Below are positions 12,942-13,279 of a DNA stretch of 13,279 nt, in pieces. A program made the position numbers and the translations under genes. Under the pieces are notes generated by a model, which saw only the letters and a list, made by a program, of their open reading frames with translations, was not told where the DNA came from and did no database searches. Numbering within the stretch: the stretch's first letter is position 1; each line of letters starts with the position of its first letter. The stretch covers positions 1 through 13,279 of the forward strand of contig CANROV010000042.1 of the NCBI GenBank assembly GCA_947632315.1. The letters run 5' to 3'. The stretch is from Candidatus Gastranaerophilales bacterium (GTDB lineage Bacteria > Cyanobacteriota > Vampirovibrionia > Gastranaerophilales > Gastranaerophilaceae).

Positions 12942-13279
12942 TTAAGATGACCTACGTTCTTTTTTTCCCCCCCCCCAAGAGGTTATAGAGCTATTCAGAG
13001 TTTTAACATTCACAAATTCATACATATTATCCATTTTATACAACATCTCGTCTTGAGAATCAAATTTAAGTATCATAGTACCCAAAGTTCCGTTAGAACC
13101 TCTAAAAGCATCAATCTTATCACCCTTCTTAAACATCATCTCAAACTCAACAATATTTTTCTTTCTGAAATCATCATCTATTTTAACTTCATCTAAAATT
13201 CCTTCAGTCATGGAATGAACCATATAACAAGACCAGTATCCTTTAGGTTCCACCATTTTTAAAGACGAGCAATCCATAC
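12942..13279 (-). CDS. C-terminal part of a second ATP-grasp paralogue (5' end outside window)
   Basis: The frame is open to the window edge. The Met at 13277 is probably internal, because the matching place in the complete paralogue (Glu-Asp-Cys-Ser-Ser, residue 308 on) lies deep in that protein. The visible 111 residues align along their length with residues 308-407 of the neighbour: Asp-Cys-Ser-Ser, Lys-Gly-Tyr, Gly-Ile-Leu, Ile-Asp-Asp-Asp-Phe-Arg-Lys, Met-Ile-Leu, Asp-Glu-Met, Tyr-Lys-Met, then Val-Lys and a Gly-Gly-Gly tail. The ATP-grasp catalytic core is off the window, so the family is inferred from this paralogy. The tail is encoded by 10 G followed by 7 A. The next gene starts 72 bases downstream with its own ribosome binding site, so the two look like a tandem duplication, and they may be co-transcribed. 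Confidence 0.8.
   Translation of the reverse strand, partial: MDCSSLKMVEPKGYWSCYMVHSMTEGILDEVKIDDDFRKKNIVEFEMMFKKGDKIDAFRGSNGTLGTMILKFDSQDEMLYKMDNMYEFVNVKTLNSSITSWGGGKKERRSS
12960..12976 (-). repeat. Tract of 10 G followed by 7 A (coding strand) at the 3' end of the second ATP-grasp gene
   Basis: Ten C then seven T running downward on the plus strand, read in the gene as Trp-Gly-Gly-Gly-Lys-Lys. Nine G would add a longer Asn/Lys-rich tail (stop at 12914-12916). Eleven G would end after Lys-Lys-Arg-Thr (stop at 12952-12954). Both homopolymers can slip, in replication or in transcription. Confidence 0.85.

Noticed and set aside
1..13279. CRISPR arrays, tRNA or rRNA genes, insertion sequences
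   Set aside because: No regularly spaced direct repeats, cloverleaf-like sequence, transposase motifs or terminal inverted repeats were seen.

Overview
This is an AT-rich bacterial window, with A/T-heavy spacers and codon choice. It reads as a chromosomal segment of a low-GC, Gram-negative-type organism. A cytoplasmic NagZ-like enzyme, several signal-peptide proteins, and an N-terminal Asn-Thr-Pro-Asn-Phe-Gly motif on an enzyme without a signal peptide resemble gut Gastranaerophilales ('Melainabacteria'). That assignment is an impression from memory and was not tested.

Layout. (1) Positions 1-1137 hold the 3' end of a coiled-coil gene and a Gly/Ser/Ala-rich protein of unknown function, closed by a Rho-independent terminator. 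(2) Positions 1200-5617 hold a divergent 4-alpha-glucanotransferase (GH77, minus strand), a 3-methyladenine DNA glycosylase (plus), and a minus-strand run of a membrane protein, a STAS-domain protein and the 16S rRNA methyltransferase RsmI. The glycosylase and rsmI genes converge and overlap by 4 bases. (3) Positions 5801-9488 are a plus-strand run: a large alpha-amylase-fold protein whose expected catalytic Asp is Ser, a GH3 beta-N-acetylhexosaminidase, and a small exported protein. (4) Positions 9499-13279, minus strand, look like a surface-glycan or small-molecule modification locus: a truncated ATP-grasp gene, a second full ATP-grasp paralogue, a DegT-like PLP enzyme and an HMG-CoA-lyase/aldolase-like TIM barrel.

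The most striking signal is in region 4. The two tandem ATP-grasp genes each end in a long pure G tract on the coding strand (10 and 11 G), at matching places just before their stop codons. Such tracts are very unusual in DNA this AT-rich and resemble contingency (phase-variation) loci. Here a change in tract length would swap the C-terminal tail rather than switch the protein off. Together, the genes suggest a pathway that builds an acyl or amino-acid-like group (aldolase and PLP enzyme) and couples it through ATP-dependent ligases with variable tails. That pathway is inference.

The glucan enzymes (GH77 and the GH13-like protein) suggest storage or maltodextrin metabolism. NagZ suggests peptidoglycan recycling.
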